DNA of 6,978 bases from Nitrosopumilaceae archaeon (lineage in GTDB: Archaea; Thermoproteota; Nitrososphaeria; Nitrososphaerales; Nitrosopumilaceae), in NCBI GenBank assembly GCA_013867245.1, contig JACENB010000107.1, forward strand, positions 1 through 6,978. The letters run 5' to 3'. The position numbers and the translations under genes are program-made. The stretch's first letter is position 1; each line of letters opens with the position of its first letter. The notes below the pieces were generated by a model that was not told where the DNA came from, made no database searches, and saw only the letters and a list, made by a program, of their open reading frames with translations. This document shows, piece by piece, positions 6,592 through 6,978 of this stretch.

Positions 6592-6714
6592 ATGAATATG
6601 AGATTTGTAATTGTTGGCATTTCATTAGGTATACTAGTCACCATTGCTGTAATTATTGGCTCTCCAGCTAATCCATTAAACTTGGACTTTGGCGGTATGG
6701 ACCAATCACGATAA
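6592..6714 (+). CDS. Small single-span membrane protein (40 aa), unknown function
   Basis: The predicted product begins MNMRFVIVGISLGILVTIAV and ends NLDFGGMDQSR. Residues 4-23 form one hydrophobic span with a single Arg in front. The remaining 17 residues (SPANPLNLDFGGMDQSR) are polar, with an unusual Pro/Asn/Gly-rich character. By charge the tail is most likely outside, as either an N-terminally anchored peptide or an uncleaved signal. A TATA box 25-26 bp upstream of the ATG supports a leaderless transcript. The gene is divergent from ccdA and its TAA directly abuts the stop of the convergent bioF-like gene. No family is recognised. A second in-frame ATG at 6598 (residue 3) is an alternative start. 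It could be a small subunit or accessory of a membrane complex, but nothing in the sequence says which. Confidence 0.65.
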   Translation: MNMRFVIVGISLGILVTIAVIIGSPANPLNLDFGGMDQSR

Positions 6715-6978
6715 TTAATTAAATTTCTTAAAACCTTTTTCAAATATTTGTAGGGACTCTTCTATATCTGATTTTTTTAGCCATGCTGTGACTGAAATTC
6801 TTAGTCTAGCTTGATTTTTTGCAACCGTTGGATATCTGATAGGTTGAGCAAATATTCCATTTTTAAATAAAAATTTTCCAAATTCCATTGCTGTTTTTTC
6901 CTTTCCTATGATAATTGGTATGATTTGTGATTTAGAACTAATTTCATATCCGATTGATTTTAGACCTTTTGATAGTTT
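6715..6978 (-). CDS. bioF: BioF-like PLP-dependent acyl-CoA:amino-acid C-acyltransferase, C-terminal part
   Basis: Only the last 87 residues are in the window; the start lies beyond the right edge. The segment NGIFAQPIRYPTVAKNQARL followed by RISVTAWLKKSDIEESL is the C-terminal signature of the alpha-oxoamine synthase family (fold-type I aminotransferases). This family contains 8-amino-7-oxononanoate synthase (BioF, biotin pathway) and 2-amino-3-ketobutyrate CoA ligase (Kbl). The RYPTV..NQARLRIS pattern, with the conserved Arg pair that contacts substrate, resembles BioF more than Kbl, but the lysine that binds PLP is not in view. BioF joins pimeloyl thioester and alanine in the cytoplasm. 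The stop TAA lies next to the TAA of the convergent 40-residue gene with no base between. The exact family member is uncertain. Confidence 0.75.
   Translation of the reverse strand, partial: KLSKGLKSIGYEISSKSQIIPIIIGKEKTAMEFGKFLFKNGIFAQPIRYPTVAKNQARLRISVTAWLKKSDIEESLQIFEKGFKKFN

Overview
The window is about 30% GC and reads as a chromosome segment of a marine ammonia-oxidising archaeon (Nitrososphaerota/Thaumarchaeota, Nitrosopumilus-like). This is inferred from three things. There is a CdvB/ESCRT-III division protein. Archaeal TATA boxes sit about 25 bp upstream of start codons, so several transcripts look leaderless. There is also a CcdA plus DipZ-like thioredoxin pair and a BioF-like aminotransferase end. 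No mobile element, CRISPR array, tRNA or rRNA was seen.

Left part (1-3243, minus strand): a two-gene unit. The first gene is an 887-residue DEAH-box helicase of the DUF1998/MZB (MrfA-like) type with N-terminal zinc-ribbon modules. Its stop codon overlaps, in an ATGA, the start of a second gene that runs off the left edge. That second gene looks like the HD domain of RelA/SpoT proteins, but its metal-binding His-Asp pair is replaced by Gln-Gly. This pair is the most unusual item in the window.

Middle (3244-4570): an AT-rich gap holding a possible 36-residue ORF, then a plus-strand gene for a very basic 113-residue protein of unknown function. It converges, with a 17-bp gap, on a minus-strand cdvB-family gene. 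The cdvB promoter has a clear TATA box, and just upstream of it are three GGTTA elements spaced exactly 15 bp apart.

Right part (4663-6497, minus strand): ccdA followed by a membrane-anchored DipZ-like thioredoxin, overlapping by 4 bp. Together they would carry reducing equivalents across the membrane to extracytoplasmic proteins. A 94-bp divergent promoter region separates ccdA from a plus-strand gene for a 40-residue single-span membrane protein, which is too short for normal ORF calling. That gene ends directly against the stop codon of a convergent, partial bioF-like gene that leaves the window on the right.
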